Part shown: positions 25,210 through 36,500 of the stretch, piece by piece
Numbering within the stretch: position 1 is the stretch's first letter
How the letters are laid out: every line of letters starts with the position of its first letter
From: Chitiniphilus eburneus
GTDB lineage: Bacteria > Pseudomonadota > Gammaproteobacteria > Burkholderiales > Chitinibacteraceae
Direction of reading: 5' to 3'
Assembly: GCF_005048205.1 (NCBI RefSeq)
Contig: NZ_SUMF01000001.1
Span: 248,001 to 312,000 of the forward strand
DNA: 64,000 nucleotides
Program-made: the position numbers and the translations under genes
The notes under the pieces: generated by a model
Database searches by the model: none
What the model was told of the DNA's origin: nothing
Seen by the model: only the letters and a program-made list of their open reading frames with translations

Positions 25210-26862
25210 TCAGTGTGCGGTGGTCTTGAAGCGCGCCATCTCCTGCGCCAGGCCGGCGGCCAACCGATTCAGTTCGTCAGTGCCCTGCTGTGCGGCCTTG
25301 ATCGACTGGAAGTTGGCATCGGCCATGGTGACGATCTGTTGCACGCTGACCGCGATCGACTCGGCCGCCTGCCCTTGTTCGCGCGACGAATCGACAATGG
25401 CCCGCACGTTTTCGGCGGAGTGCTCGGCCTCGTGGCTGATCTCGGTCATGGCGGAAGCGGCCTGCTCCACCAGTTGCCGCCCGCCCTGCATCCGTTCGAC
25501 GCTGCCGCGCATCGCCGTCGCCACGGATTCGATCTCACCATGGATGCCTTGCAGCATCTGGCTGACCTCGCCTGTGGCCGTCGTCGTGCGCTCGGCCAGC
25601 TTGCGCACTTCGTCGGCAACGACCGCAAAGCCACGCCCCAGCTCGCCGGCGCGTGCCGCCTCGATGGCGGCGTTCAGCGCCAGCAGATTGGTCTGGTCCG
25701 CGATGTCGCGAATCGAATTGACGATGCCACCGATGCTTTGCGAGCGGTCGGCCAGTTGCAACGTCAGGCGCGCTGCGTCTTCCAGCGTGTCGCCGACCTG
25801 GCCGATATTGCCGCGCGTCTGCTCCAGCAACTGCATGCCTTCGCGCGAGCGCGTCTGCACGAGGTCGGCGAGCTGGGCCGCCATTTCGGTGTTGTCGGCC
25901 ACATGGCGCACGCTCACCGCCACCTGCTCCACCGCCGCGGCGGTAGCCTGGGCCGCGTCGGTCTGCCGCTGCGACGCATCGGTGACATCCCCGGCATGTT
26001 CCGCCACACTGCCTGCGGTGCCACGCACCGAATCGGCAAAGCGCTGGGCCTTGCCCACCGCTTCGTCCAGCTTGGCAATGAACTGGTTGTACGCCTGCGC
26101 GATACGCGCCAGCTCGTCGCTGCCACCGATGGTGCTGCGGTCGCGCAATGCAAGATGCTCCGACGCCTGCTCGATCTGGCTTTGCAGTGCATTCACGCGC
26201 TGGGTGAGGTAGCGCAGGATGACGACACCGAGCGTCAGGCCGACCAGCAACGCGACCGCGCTGGCGGTCAGCATCCTGACCGTGGTGTCGCCGAACTCGG
26301 CATCGGCGGCCTCCTTGTTGCGGCCAGCCTCGTCCACCAGATGCTCCATCACCGAGTTGGCGCTCAGACGCTGCGCGGTATACAGATCGGCGTAGTGCTG
26401 GTCGTAGATGCGACGTGCCGCCTCGACATCACCTTGTTCCAGCGCTTGCAGCATGGGCGCCAGCGCCTGTTGTTCCAATTGCGCGAACTGCCGTTGCAGC
26501 GCGGTGACCTCATCGCGGATCGACGGGTTGACCTGCGCCTCCACCGCAGCCTGCAACGCCTGCTGCATGGCGGGGATGTCCTCCTCGCGCGTTTCACGGA
26601 TGCGGGTGGCGGTTTCCTTGGCGCCACCCATGCCCAGATCGCGCAGGAACATCAGATCGATGCCGACGCGCATGCGCGGGATGCGCGACAGTACCTCCGC
26701 CATCGCCCGCATCGGACGCGCGCCGTTGTGATAGCTGGATTCCACCGTGCCATGCAGCCGCGCCATCCCCAGGTAAGCCAGCCCGCCAACCGCCAGCGTG
26801 CCGAGCAGCGGCACCGCCAGCAGGATCAATAGTTGTTGTTTGAAACTCAGTCTGGTGAGCAT
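25210..26862 (-). CDS. Methyl-accepting chemotaxis protein
   Basis: A 550-residue chemoreceptor. Membrane helix 1 (about residues 12-31) and helix 2 (about 190-210) bracket a periplasmic, mostly helical 4HB-like sensor, followed by HAMP and a cytoplasmic signalling coiled coil. The hairpin tip that binds CheA and CheW is perfectly conserved: [20 protein letters not shown] and then [21 protein letters not shown] 26862 ([10 protein letters not shown]) is chosen because AGGGAG lies six bases upstream and the first helix follows; the frame is open to 26940. The ligand is unknown. No C-terminal CheR-tether pentapeptide is seen (the end is RFKTTAH). Confidence 0.93.
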   Translation of the reverse strand: MLTRLSFKQQLLILLAVPLLGTLAVGGLAYLGMARLHGTVESSYHNGARPMRAMAEVLSRIPRMRVGIDLMFLRDLGMGGAKETATRIRETREEDIPAMQQALQAAVEAQVNPSIRDEVTALQRQFAQLEQQALAPMLQALEQGDVEAARRIYDQHYADLYTAQRLSANSVMEHLVDEAGRNKEAADAEFGDTTVRMLTASAVALLVGLTLGVVILRYLTQRVNALQSQIEQASEHLALRDRSTIGGSDELARIAQAYNQFIAKLDEAVGKAQRFADSVRGTAGSVAEHAGDVTDASQRQTDAAQATAAAVEQVAVSVRHVADNTEMAAQLADLVQTRSREGMQLLEQTRGNIGQVGDTLEDAARLTLQLADRSQSIGGIVNSIRDIADQTNLLALNAAIEAARAGELGRGFAVVADEVRKLAERTTTATGEVSQMLQGIHGEIESVATAMRGSVERMQGGRQLVEQAASAMTEISHEAEHSAENVRAIVDSSREQGQAAESIAVSVQQIVTMADANFQSIKAAQQGTDELNRLAAGLAQEMARFKTTAH

Positions 26863-27042
26863 GGTGGTCTCCCTGATGAAGGCGACGGGGACACGGCGAG
26901 GTCGAACGGCCCCCGGCAATGGGCTACATCCGGCCGGCAATGATCGATCGTCGCCCGGGATTTCTTCGTGCGCGCCAGTACACCATAAATAGGCGGCATA
27001 GCCCTGCTGGGGATATCACCGACAAAAAAACCGCCGTGCATG

Positions 27043-27064
27043 AAAAAGGGGCGCGAACGCCCCT
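27043..27064 (-). terminator. Intrinsic terminator of the diguanylate cyclase gene
   Basis: On the minus strand AGGGGCG-TTCG-CGCCCCT is followed by a T-tract (complement of A 27043-27047). It is a classic UUCG-capped terminator 24 bp beyond the stop codon. Confidence 0.8.
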
Positions 27065-27087
27065 GTCTCACCGGAGGCACCAGCCCG

Positions 27088-28056
27088 TCATTCCGCGATC
27101 TCCACCCGGCCACGGCCAGTGTGCTTGGCGCGGTACAGCGCCTCGTCGGCACGCAGCACCAGCGCACGGCCGTTCTCGTCGTCGTGCAATTCGGCAATGC
27201 CACTGGAGAAGCTGATTTCCACGCGGCGATTGTGGTGCATGAACGGCGTCTTGGAGGCAACCAAGCGTAGCCGGTCGGCCACATAGCTGGCGCCGTGGAG
27301 ATCGGTTTCGGGCAACAGCAGCAAAAATTCCTCGCCACCATAGCGCACCAGGAAATCGGTCTCGCGCAACACGGCGCGCGCCAGGTTGGCGATGTGCACC
27401 AGCACCTGGTCGCCGACCAGGTGACCAAAGCGGTCGTTGATCTGCTTGAAGTCGTCCAGGTCGAACAACACCACCGAGAACTTGCCGCCGCCACGCTGGG
27501 CGCGCTTGACCTCGAGCGCCAGCAGGTGATCCAGCCCCTGCCGGTTCAGCGTGCCGGTGAGCGGGTCCTGTTCCAGCATCTTGCGGTTGAACGCCAGGTC
27601 TTCCTCGATATGGCGCACCGATTCGCGGATCGACACGATATCGTCATGCGATGAGGACACCGATGCATGCAGGTGCGAAGTGGAGCTGATGATGTCTTCC
27701 AGCAGCGCCGTCACGGTGCCGTGCGCCTGCTCGTCGAGCAGTGCCGGGTTCTCTCGCCGCGCGTGATGCAACTGCCCCAGGCTGGCCGCCATGCTTTCGC
27801 CGCTTTCCGACAGCGATTCGAGCAACTGCGCCGTGGTGTCGCGTGCCTCGGCCAGGACGTCGTCCAGCTTGCACAGCACCTGCCAGGCATGCTGGAGTTC
27901 GTCGCTGGTCTTGGTGCCGGGTGACTTGATCGTGACAATCGCGTTGTAGAATTGCGAGTAGTTTTCCGGCGTGGGCGGCAAGCCGCGCTCCGCAAGACGC
28001 TTGAGGGCAATTCGGGCGATTTCCACCGGATTGACTGGTGGCGGATTAGACGTCAT
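27088..28056 (-). CDS. Diguanylate cyclase (GGDEF)
   Basis: A 322-residue soluble protein. Residues 1-150 are an alpha-helical sensor region of unknown type, beginning with a small domain (IARIALKRLAERGLPPTPENYSQFYN) found at the N-terminus of some diguanylate cyclases. A short coiled coil leads to a GGDEF domain with DPLTGTLNRQGL, DLDDFKQIND and the active-site VRYGGEEFLLLLP, an allowed GGEEF variant. An RxxD inhibitory site is not evident at the usual place upstream of GGEEF. It should synthesise c-di-GMP. It is divergent from mpl with a 121-bp gap and followed by a strong terminator. Confidence 0.9.
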   Translation of the reverse strand: MTSNPPPVNPVEIARIALKRLAERGLPPTPENYSQFYNAIVTIKSPGTKTSDELQHAWQVLCKLDDVLAEARDTTAQLLESLSESGESMAASLGQLHHARRENPALLDEQAHGTVTALLEDIISSTSHLHASVSSSHDDIVSIRESVRHIEEDLAFNRKMLEQDPLTGTLNRQGLDHLLALEVKRAQRGGGKFSVVLFDLDDFKQINDRFGHLVGDQVLVHIANLARAVLRETDFLVRYGGEEFLLLLPETDLHGASYVADRLRLVASKTPFMHHNRRVEISFSSGIAELHDDENGRALVLRADEALYRAKHTGRGRVEIAE

Positions 28057-28177
28057 GAGTATTTTTTAGTCGTTGGTGAACAGCGGGCAGGGCCGGCCGA
28101 TTCTACGCAAACCCAGGCCGCCGCGCCACGCCATTTACCCACGTAAACCATTCTCCTAGCAAAGAAAATTCGTACCC

Positions 28178-29557
28178 ATGCACATCCATATCCTGGGCAT
28201 CTGCGGCACCTTCATGGGCGGCATCGCGGCGCTCGCCCGCGCGGCCGGCCACACTGTCACCGGCTGCGATGCCAACGTGTATCCGCCGATGTCAGACCAG
28301 TTGCGCGCGCTGGACATCGACCTGATCGAAGGCTGGAGCCCGGACCAGCTCCAGCCCGGCATCGATCTGTACGTGGTGGGCAACGTGGTCACGCGTGGCA
28401 ACGCCTTGATGGAAGCCATTCTCGATCGCAGCCTGCCGTATACCTCCGGCCCCGAATGGCTGCGCGACCACCTGCTGGCGGATAAATGGGTACTGGCCAT
28501 TGCCGGCACCCACGGCAAGACCACTACCACTTCGATGCTGGCATGGATTCTGGAATACGCCGGCCTGGCGCCGGGGTTCCTGGTGGGTGGCGTACCGGAG
28601 AATTTCGGCATCAGCGCCCGGCTGCCCGGCACACCGCGCCAGGATGCGGCAAGCGTCTCGCCGTTTTTCGTCATCGAGGCCGACGAATATGACACCGCGT
28701 TTTTCGACAAACGCAGCAAATTCGTCCACTACCGTCCACGCACCGCCATCCTCAACAACCTGGAATTCGACCACGCCGACATCTTCGCCGATCTGGCCGC
28801 CATCGAAACCCAGTTCCACCACCTGATCCGCACCGTGCCTGGCAACGGCCGTATCGTGGCAAATGGCCGCGAAGCCAGCCTGGAGCGCGTGCTCCAGCGC
28901 GGGTGCTGGACCCCGGTGGAGCGTTTCGGCATCGAGGATGGCTGGACACTGGGCGAAACCCACGCCGACGGTTTCGACGTCTGGTTCCAGGGCGTGCCGC
29001 AAGGGCGCGTGGTGTGGAGCCTGCTGGGCGAACACAACGCATTGAACGCCCTGGCCGCCATCGCCGCCGCCCGCCACGTGGGCGTCACGCCCGAGGTAGC
29101 CATCGCTGCGCTGGGCGAATTCCAGAACGTGAAGCGCCGCATGGAAATACGGGGCATCGTGCACGGCATCACCGTTTACGACGACTTCGCCCACCACCCC
29201 ACCGCCATCGCCACCACCGTGGCCGGCCTGCGCCGCAAAGTAGGTACCGCGCGCATCCTGGCCGTGCTGGAACCGCGCTCCAACACCATGAAGCTCGGCA
29301 CGATGAAGGCTGCGCTGCCCGGTTCGCTGACCGATGCCGATCGGGTGTTCTGCTACGGCGCCAACCTGGGCTGGAACCCGACCGAGGCACTGGCCCCCCT
29401 GGGTGACAAAGCCACCAGCTTCGACGATCTGGATGCGCTGACCGATGCCATCGTCGCCGCGGCGCAGCCCGGCGATCAGGTGCTGGTGATGAGCAACGGC
29501 GGTTTTGGTGGCTTGCACGGCAAATTGCTGGCGGCGCTGGAAGCGAAGGGAAGCTGA
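28178..29557 (+). CDS. mpl: Murein tripeptide ligase Mpl
   Basis: A 459-residue Mur ligase that joins recycled L-Ala-gamma-D-Glu-meso-DAP to UDP-MurNAc in peptidoglycan recycling. It starts MHIHILGICGTFMGGIAALA, the dinucleotide-type fold specific for Mpl/MurC, and has the ATP-binding loop AIAGTHGKTTTTSML near residue 108. The middle-domain motif FFVIEADEYDTAFFDKRSKF is diagnostic of Mpl rather than MurC. Length matches E. coli Mpl (457). murB lies 1.4 kb downstream on the other strand. It acts in the cytoplasm. Confidence 0.95.
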   Translation: MHIHILGICGTFMGGIAALARAAGHTVTGCDANVYPPMSDQLRALDIDLIEGWSPDQLQPGIDLYVVGNVVTRGNALMEAILDRSLPYTSGPEWLRDHLLADKWVLAIAGTHGKTTTTSMLAWILEYAGLAPGFLVGGVPENFGISARLPGTPRQDAASVSPFFVIEADEYDTAFFDKRSKFVHYRPRTAILNNLEFDHADIFADLAAIETQFHHLIRTVPGNGRIVANGREASLERVLQRGCWTPVERFGIEDGWTLGETHADGFDVWFQGVPQGRVVWSLLGEHNALNALAAIAAARHVGVTPEVAIAALGEFQNVKRRMEIRGIVHGITVYDDFAHHPTAIATTVAGLRRKVGTARILAVLEPRSNTMKLGTMKAALPGSLTDADRVFCYGANLGWNPTEALAPLGDKATSFDDLDALTDAIVAAAQPGDQVLVMSNGGFGGLHGKLLAALEAKGS

Positions 29558-29620
29558 AATGCCTTCGGCCGGCGAGACGGCTGCTATACAGAAGTCTCGC
29601 TGATATGACTGGGGCATGAA

Positions 29621-30871
29621 ATGGATTGGCAGAGCAGCCTGCGCGCATCGAAAGGTGGCGGCGCCTTCGTGACCGGCAAGGCCAGCGCGGCGGGAAACCC
29701 GGACAGCGTCAGCCATCACCGCAATTCGATCGCCTTCCGCGCGCAGGGGGCCGATACGCTGTCGCCGATGCCGTCGCTCAAGCGCAACGCGGATTCGGCA
29801 TTCACCCTGTCGCCCATGAACAGCGCTTCGCTGGCGGGCGCGGGTGGCGACCCGCCCAAGCGCCCGAACGGGTTCGACAAATCCAATACCGGCCATTACG
29901 CGCCCGAGGGCGGGCCGTTCATCCCGCTGCCGTCCAGTATGGCGGCGCAGATGCAGCCCAACGAGGAAATGCGCCGGGTGCGCCCACGATTGCAACCACC
30001 GCAGGCGCTTCAGCAGGATGGGCCGCCACGGCGCCTGCAACGCGCCAACTCGATGCCCAGCCTCAATGACAACGCGGGCTTCTACCACACGTTCCGCAGC
30101 GTGGCGACGCACGGGCTGTTGTCACAGAACGAGATGCGGGACCGGGGCATCAGCTTCAATCCGTCGAACGACGGCCGCCAACGCAACGCCAACACCATCG
30201 ACGTGACGCGTATGCCAGGCCACCTGGACAATGGCCAGGCAGCGATCTCACGGCAAGCGCTGACCAATCCCTATCACGGTGCGCTGAGCGTGGTGCTGGA
30301 ACGGGATCAGCCACTGGGCTTCCAGGCGCCGACTCTCAACGACCTCGACGCCCACACACGCAACCAGTTGTCGCAAGCACCGGAGAGCATCCGCGAAAGC
30401 CTGACCCGATCGGTGCTTTCCTATCAGCCACAACGCCTGAGCAACCCCGACGACGCCAGCCGGCGCATGCACAACTCCTTCATGGCGATCGGCACCTCCA
30501 GCACGGGGTCCACCGTACCGCGAGCACATGAAATGACCCGCCCCGGCATGCAGCCCGGCCAGATCGACCGACTGGTCGTGCCGGAACAGCACCGCTCCAC
30601 CGTCGGCCAGGTACAACGCGACCTCAGCGTGCGCGGCGGAACCACGCTGCCGCCGGTGGAATTCGTGCACAGCACCAACACCATGGTGCCGCGATACCAG
30701 ACACCGCGCGGGGACGTACACGCGATCCAGGGCATCCATGCGCCGGCCTACCAGCATGCCGTCACCTCGCACGCGCAGCAGCACGGCGACACCGACATTC
30801 ACATCGTCAAGACAGGGATGCAGGATCAGCCCAGGCAGCCGGAGACACGGCCGCGCTCCAAGAGCCTCTAG
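29621..30871 (+). CDS. Unrecognised 416-residue polar protein, effector-like
   Basis: I do not recognise this protein. It has no signal peptide or membrane helix. Residues 1-150 look disordered and rich in Ser, Pro, Arg, Gln and Asn, with two similar segments (SPMPSLKRNAD near 48 and RANSMPSLND near 141). The ordered part (about 152-372) contains YHTFRSVATHGLLSQNEM (155-172), then ALSVVLERDQPLGF and QIDRLVVPEQHRSTVGQV. These weakly resemble the early His-Thr and Gly-Leu-Leu strand and the later strand of DarT/Tpt1-like ADP-ribosyltransferases. That is a hunch, not an assignment. A disordered polar N-terminus also fits a secreted effector. ATG 29621 has GGGG six bases upstream. It stands alone between mpl and murB. 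Confidence 0.6.
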   Translation: MDWQSSLRASKGGGAFVTGKASAAGNPDSVSHHRNSIAFRAQGADTLSPMPSLKRNADSAFTLSPMNSASLAGAGGDPPKRPNGFDKSNTGHYAPEGGPFIPLPSSMAAQMQPNEEMRRVRPRLQPPQALQQDGPPRRLQRANSMPSLNDNAGFYHTFRSVATHGLLSQNEMRDRGISFNPSNDGRQRNANTIDVTRMPGHLDNGQAAISRQALTNPYHGALSVVLERDQPLGFQAPTLNDLDAHTRNQLSQAPESIRESLTRSVLSYQPQRLSNPDDASRRMHNSFMAIGTSSTGSTVPRAHEMTRPGMQPGQIDRLVVPEQHRSTVGQVQRDLSVRGGTTLPPVEFVHSTNTMVPRYQTPRGDVHAIQGIHAPAYQHAVTSHAQQHGDTDIHIVKTGMQDQPRQPETRPRSKSL

Positions 30872-30930
30872 CGCCGCTCAGCCTGCATGCGAACGCACTC
30901 TGGGGGGAGTACCCGCTCGCCGGCAGGGCG

Positions 30931-31947
30931 CTACCACCACACCGGTTCCGGCTCGATCGCCACATCGAAGCGTGCCAGCACATCGGCACGCACGGCATCG
31001 GTCAGCGCCGCCACGTCCGCGCGCGCCGCGCCACCATGGTTGACCAGCACCAGCGCCTGGCGCTCGTACATGCCAACCGGGCCGAGCGCCCGCCCTTTCC
31101 AGCCGGCCTGTTCGATCAGCCAGCCGGCCGCCAGCTTGTAATCGCCGTTGGGCATGGCGTACGACACCAGCGCGGGGTATTCGATCAGCAGCGCGTCGCG
31201 CGTCGCGGCTGGCACGATGGGGTTCTTGAAGAAGCTGCCGGCGTTACCGATCACGGCCGGGTCGGGCAGCTTGCGGCGCCGCACATTGATCACCGCCTGG
31301 GATACGCCTTGCGGCGTGCGCGGCAAGCCGGCATGGGTCAGCTCAGCTTCGATCTCGCCATAACCGGTGCGTAACAGCGGCGTATGCGGCAAACGGAACA
31401 CCACTTCGCCGATCAGCCAACGCCCTGCTTCGTCGTGTTTGAACACGCTGTCGCGGTAGGCGAATGCGCATTCGGCATTGCCGAAAACGCGGTGCTCGCC
31501 GTCGGCCAGTTGGTAGGCGGTCAATTCGTGTAGCACGTCCTTCACTTCGACACCGTACGCGCCGATGTTCTGGATCGGCGCCGCGCCGACCGTGCCCGGA
31601 ATCAGCGACAGGTTTTCCAGCCCACCCCAGCCGTGTGCCAGCGTCCATTGCACGAAATCGTGCCAGGGCTCGCCGCCGCCCGCTGCGACGTAAACCGCGT
31701 GTTCGTCCTCGCCCACCACTCGGCGACCGGCAATCTCCACCTTCAACGTCAGGCCGGGCACCACCTCCGGCAGTACCAGGTTGCTGCCACCGCCCAGCAC
31801 CTGCCACGGCATGCGCGCCAGTGCCGCATCGGCCGCCAGCGCCGCGATCTCTTCCCCCGCCCGCACCACGGCCAGATGCGCCGCGCGCGCCGCCAGCCCC
31901 AGGGTGTTGAGCGGGCTAAGGTCGATATCGGTGGCAATCTGGGGCAT
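30931..31947 (-). CDS. murB: UDP-N-acetylenolpyruvoylglucosamine reductase
   Basis: A 338-residue FAD enzyme that reduces UDP-GlcNAc-enolpyruvate to UDP-MurNAc, the second committed step of peptidoglycan synthesis. FAD-binding motifs WQVLGGGSNLVL and LSLIPGTVGAAPIQNIGAYG are present, as is the catalytic-serine region PAVIGNAGSFFKNP. The longer length and the RDSVFKH-containing loop place it in the E. coli-type (type I) MurB group. The ATG at 31947 begins directly before the PLNTLGL segment expected at residue 11. It is separated from the upstream gltD by a strong terminator, so it has its own promoter. Confidence 0.95.
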   Translation of the reverse strand: MPQIATDIDLSPLNTLGLAARAAHLAVVRAGEEIAALAADAALARMPWQVLGGGSNLVLPEVVPGLTLKVEIAGRRVVGEDEHAVYVAAGGGEPWHDFVQWTLAHGWGGLENLSLIPGTVGAAPIQNIGAYGVEVKDVLHELTAYQLADGEHRVFGNAECAFAYRDSVFKHDEAGRWLIGEVVFRLPHTPLLRTGYGEIEAELTHAGLPRTPQGVSQAVINVRRRKLPDPAVIGNAGSFFKNPIVPAATRDALLIEYPALVSYAMPNGDYKLAAGWLIEQAGWKGRALGPVGMYERQALVLVNHGGAARADVAALTDAVRADVLARFDVAIEPEPVWW

Positions 31948-32013
31948 GGGGGGACTCCGGGGAAAGCGGGATTATGGGGGATGCAAGCGGGGGAAGAAAC
32001 TTCATCCCGATCC

Positions 32014-32055
32014 AAACAAAACAGCCCCCTGAGCATTCAGGGGGCTGTTTTGTTT
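32014..32055 (-). terminator. Strong terminator after the first gltBD operon
   Basis: A perfect 19-bp stem with a GCAT loop: arms 32014-32032 and 32037-32055, core CAGCCCCCTGA / TCAGGGGGCTG. A/T-rich bases lie at the foot of the stem on both sides, so it can work in both directions. It lies 21 bp after the gltD stop. Confidence 0.85.
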
Positions 32056-32076
32056 GATGCAGCAGGCTGAAACGGC

Positions 32077-33577
<1,501 letters not shown>

Positions 33578-33581
33578 CGCC

Positions 33582-36500
33582 TTAATCTTTCAGCAGATCG
33601 TCCAGCTTGGCCGCCTTGGGCTTGACCAGCCAGAAGTAGTCCACGGCCTCGTCGAAGTCGCGCAGCAACTCGGCAGCCTTGGACGACCCGGTCAACGCCA
33701 CGTGCTGGCTGAGCTTTTCGCGCAGGAAGGCCCGTACCGCGCCGTAGCTCTCGCCGTTGATGGTGTTGATGTCGATCAGCTCGTTGTTGATGCGATAGGC
33801 GAACTTCTCCTTGGCGTCATGCACCAGGGCAAAGCCACCGGTCATGCCGGCGCCGAAGTTGTAGCCGGTTTCGCCCAGCACGATCACCACGCCGCCGGTC
33901 ATGTATTCGCAACCGTGGTCGCCGATGCCTTCCACCACGGCGGTGGCGCCGGAGTTGCGCACTGCGAAGCGTTCGCCGCCACGGCCCGCGGCGTACAGCT
34001 CGCCGCCGGTGGCGCCGTAAAGGCAGGTGTTGCCGACGATCACGCCGTCATCCGACTTGAACGGGCTGTCCTTGGGCGGGTAGATCACCACGCGGCCACC
34101 GGCCATGCCCTTGCCCACGTAGTCGTTGGCGTCGCCAGCCAGCTCCAGCGTCAGGCCACGGGCGTTCCACACCCCGAACGACTGACCGGCCGAGCCTTCC
34201 AGCTTGAGGTGCAGGCAGTCGTCCGGCAGGCCGTCGGCGCCGTGCGCCTTGGCGATCTCGCCGGACAGGCGCGCACCGATCGAGCGGTTGATGTTGCGCA
34301 CCTTGTAGCTCAGCCGCTGCGGCGTCTTGCTGCGGATGCCGGCGATGGCGTCCTTGACCATCTGTTCGGCCAGTTCGCCCTTGTCGAACGAGGGGTTGGA
34401 ATCCTCGACGCAGAAGCGCGGCTCGCTCTCGGGGATGTCGCCCTGGCTGAGCAACACGTCCAGGCGCAGCTTCTGCTGGCGCGCGGTGGCGCCTTCGGCC
34501 AGGCCCAGCACATCGGTGCGGCCGATCAGCTCTTCCATGGTGCGCACGCCCAGCTTCGCCATCCATTCGCGCGTTTCCTCGGCGATGAAGGTGAAGTAGT
34601 TGACGACCATGTCCGGCAGGCCGGTGAAGTACTTGGAACGCAGCTTGATTTCCTGCGTGGCCACGCCAGTGGCGCAGTTGTTCAGGTGACAGATCCGCAG
34701 GTATTTGCAGCCCAGCGCCACCATCGGGCCGGTGCCGAAGCCAAAGCTCTCGGCGCCCATCGCAGCGGCCTTGACCACATCCAGGCCGGTCTTGAGGCCG
34801 CCGTCGGTCTGCACCCGCACCCGGCCGCGCAGGCCGTTGGCGCGCAGCACCTGCTGTGCTTCGGTCAGGCCCAGCTCGAACGGCGTGCCGGCGTATTTCA
34901 CGCTGGTCAACGGGCTGGCGCCGGTGCCACCGTCGTAGCCGGAAATGGTGATCAGGTCGGCGTAGGCCTTGGCCACGCCGGCGGCAATGGTGCCCACGCC
35001 CGGCTCGGCCACCAGCTTCACCGACACCAGCGCATCGGGGTTGACCTGCTTCAGGTCGAAGATCAGTTGGGCCAGATCCTCGATCGAGTAGATGTCGTGG
35101 TGCGGCGGCGGCGAGATCAGGCTGATGCCTGGCTTGGAGCAGCGCAGACGCGCAATCAGCGGGCTGACCTTGTCACCCGGCAATTGGCCGCCTTCGCCCG
35201 GCTTGGCGCCCTGGGCCACCTTGATCTGCAACACCTCGGCATTGACCAGGTAATGCGGGGTGACGCCGAAACGGCCGGACGCCACCTGCTTGATCTTGGA
35301 CATCCTGGCGGTGCCGTAGCGCGCGGCATCCTCGCCGCCCTCACCCGAGTTGGAACGGCCGCCCAGGCGGTTCATGCCTTCGGCCAGCGCTTCGTGCGCC
35401 TCGGGGCTGAGCGCGCCCAGCGACATACCGGCGGAGTCGAAGCGCTTGAGGATGGATTCGACCGACTCCACCTCGTCCAGCGGCACGGCGCGCGCCGGGT
35501 CGAGCTTGAGCGACATCAGGTCGCGCAGCATCGCCACCGGGCGGTTGTTCACCAAGTCGGCGTACTTCAGGTATTCCTTGTAATCGCCGCCCTGCACCGC
35601 CTTTTGCAACTGCATCACCACGTCCGGGTTGTAGGCGTGGTACTCCTCGCCGAACACGTACTTGAGCAGGCCACCCTGTTGCAGCGGACGCATGGTGTTG
35701 AAGGCCAGGCGGGTCAGCTTTTTCTGGTCTTCCTCGAAGTCGCCGAAGCCCGCGCCGCCGATGCGCGACACGGTGCCGTTCAGGCACAACTCGACCACTT
35801 CCTCGCCGATGCCCACGCCTTCGAACAATTGCGAGCCACGATACGAAGCGATGGTGGAGATGCCCATCTTGGACAGGATCTTCAGCAAGCCCTTGTTGAT
35901 GCCCTTGCGGAAATTGTTGGCGGCCTTTTCCAGCGGCAGTTCCAACTGGCCCAGCTCGAGCAGTTCCATGATGGTCTGGTAGGCCAGATACGGGAACACT
36001 GCGGTGGCACCATAGCCGATCAGGCAGGCGAAGTGGTGCGGATCGCGCGCCGTGCCGGTCTCGATGATGATGTTGGTCTTGCAGCGCAAGCCGCTATCGA
36101 CCAGCGCGTGATTCACCGCGCCGACGGCAAACAGCGCCGGAATCGGCAGGCGGTCGCGGGCGATGTGCTTGTCGGACAGCACGATGATGACGGTCTTGTC
36201 CTCGCGCACACTACGCAGCACATCTGCCTGGAGCGCCAGGATGGCGACCTTCAGGCTGGAGCACGCCGGGTCGTAGCTGATGTCGAAGCGCGCGGCCTTG
36301 TAATCCGGGTCGTCGATGCTGGTCAGTGCGTCGAACTTGTCGCTGGACAGTATCGGCGAGCGCACTTCCAGGCGGCGGGCATTGAACTCGCTCTCATCGA
36401 ACAGGTTGCGCTCGGGGCCGAAGCAGGTGTTCAGCGACATCACGATCGCTTCGCGGATCGGATCGATCGGCGGGTTGGTCACCTGGGCAAACTGCTGGCG

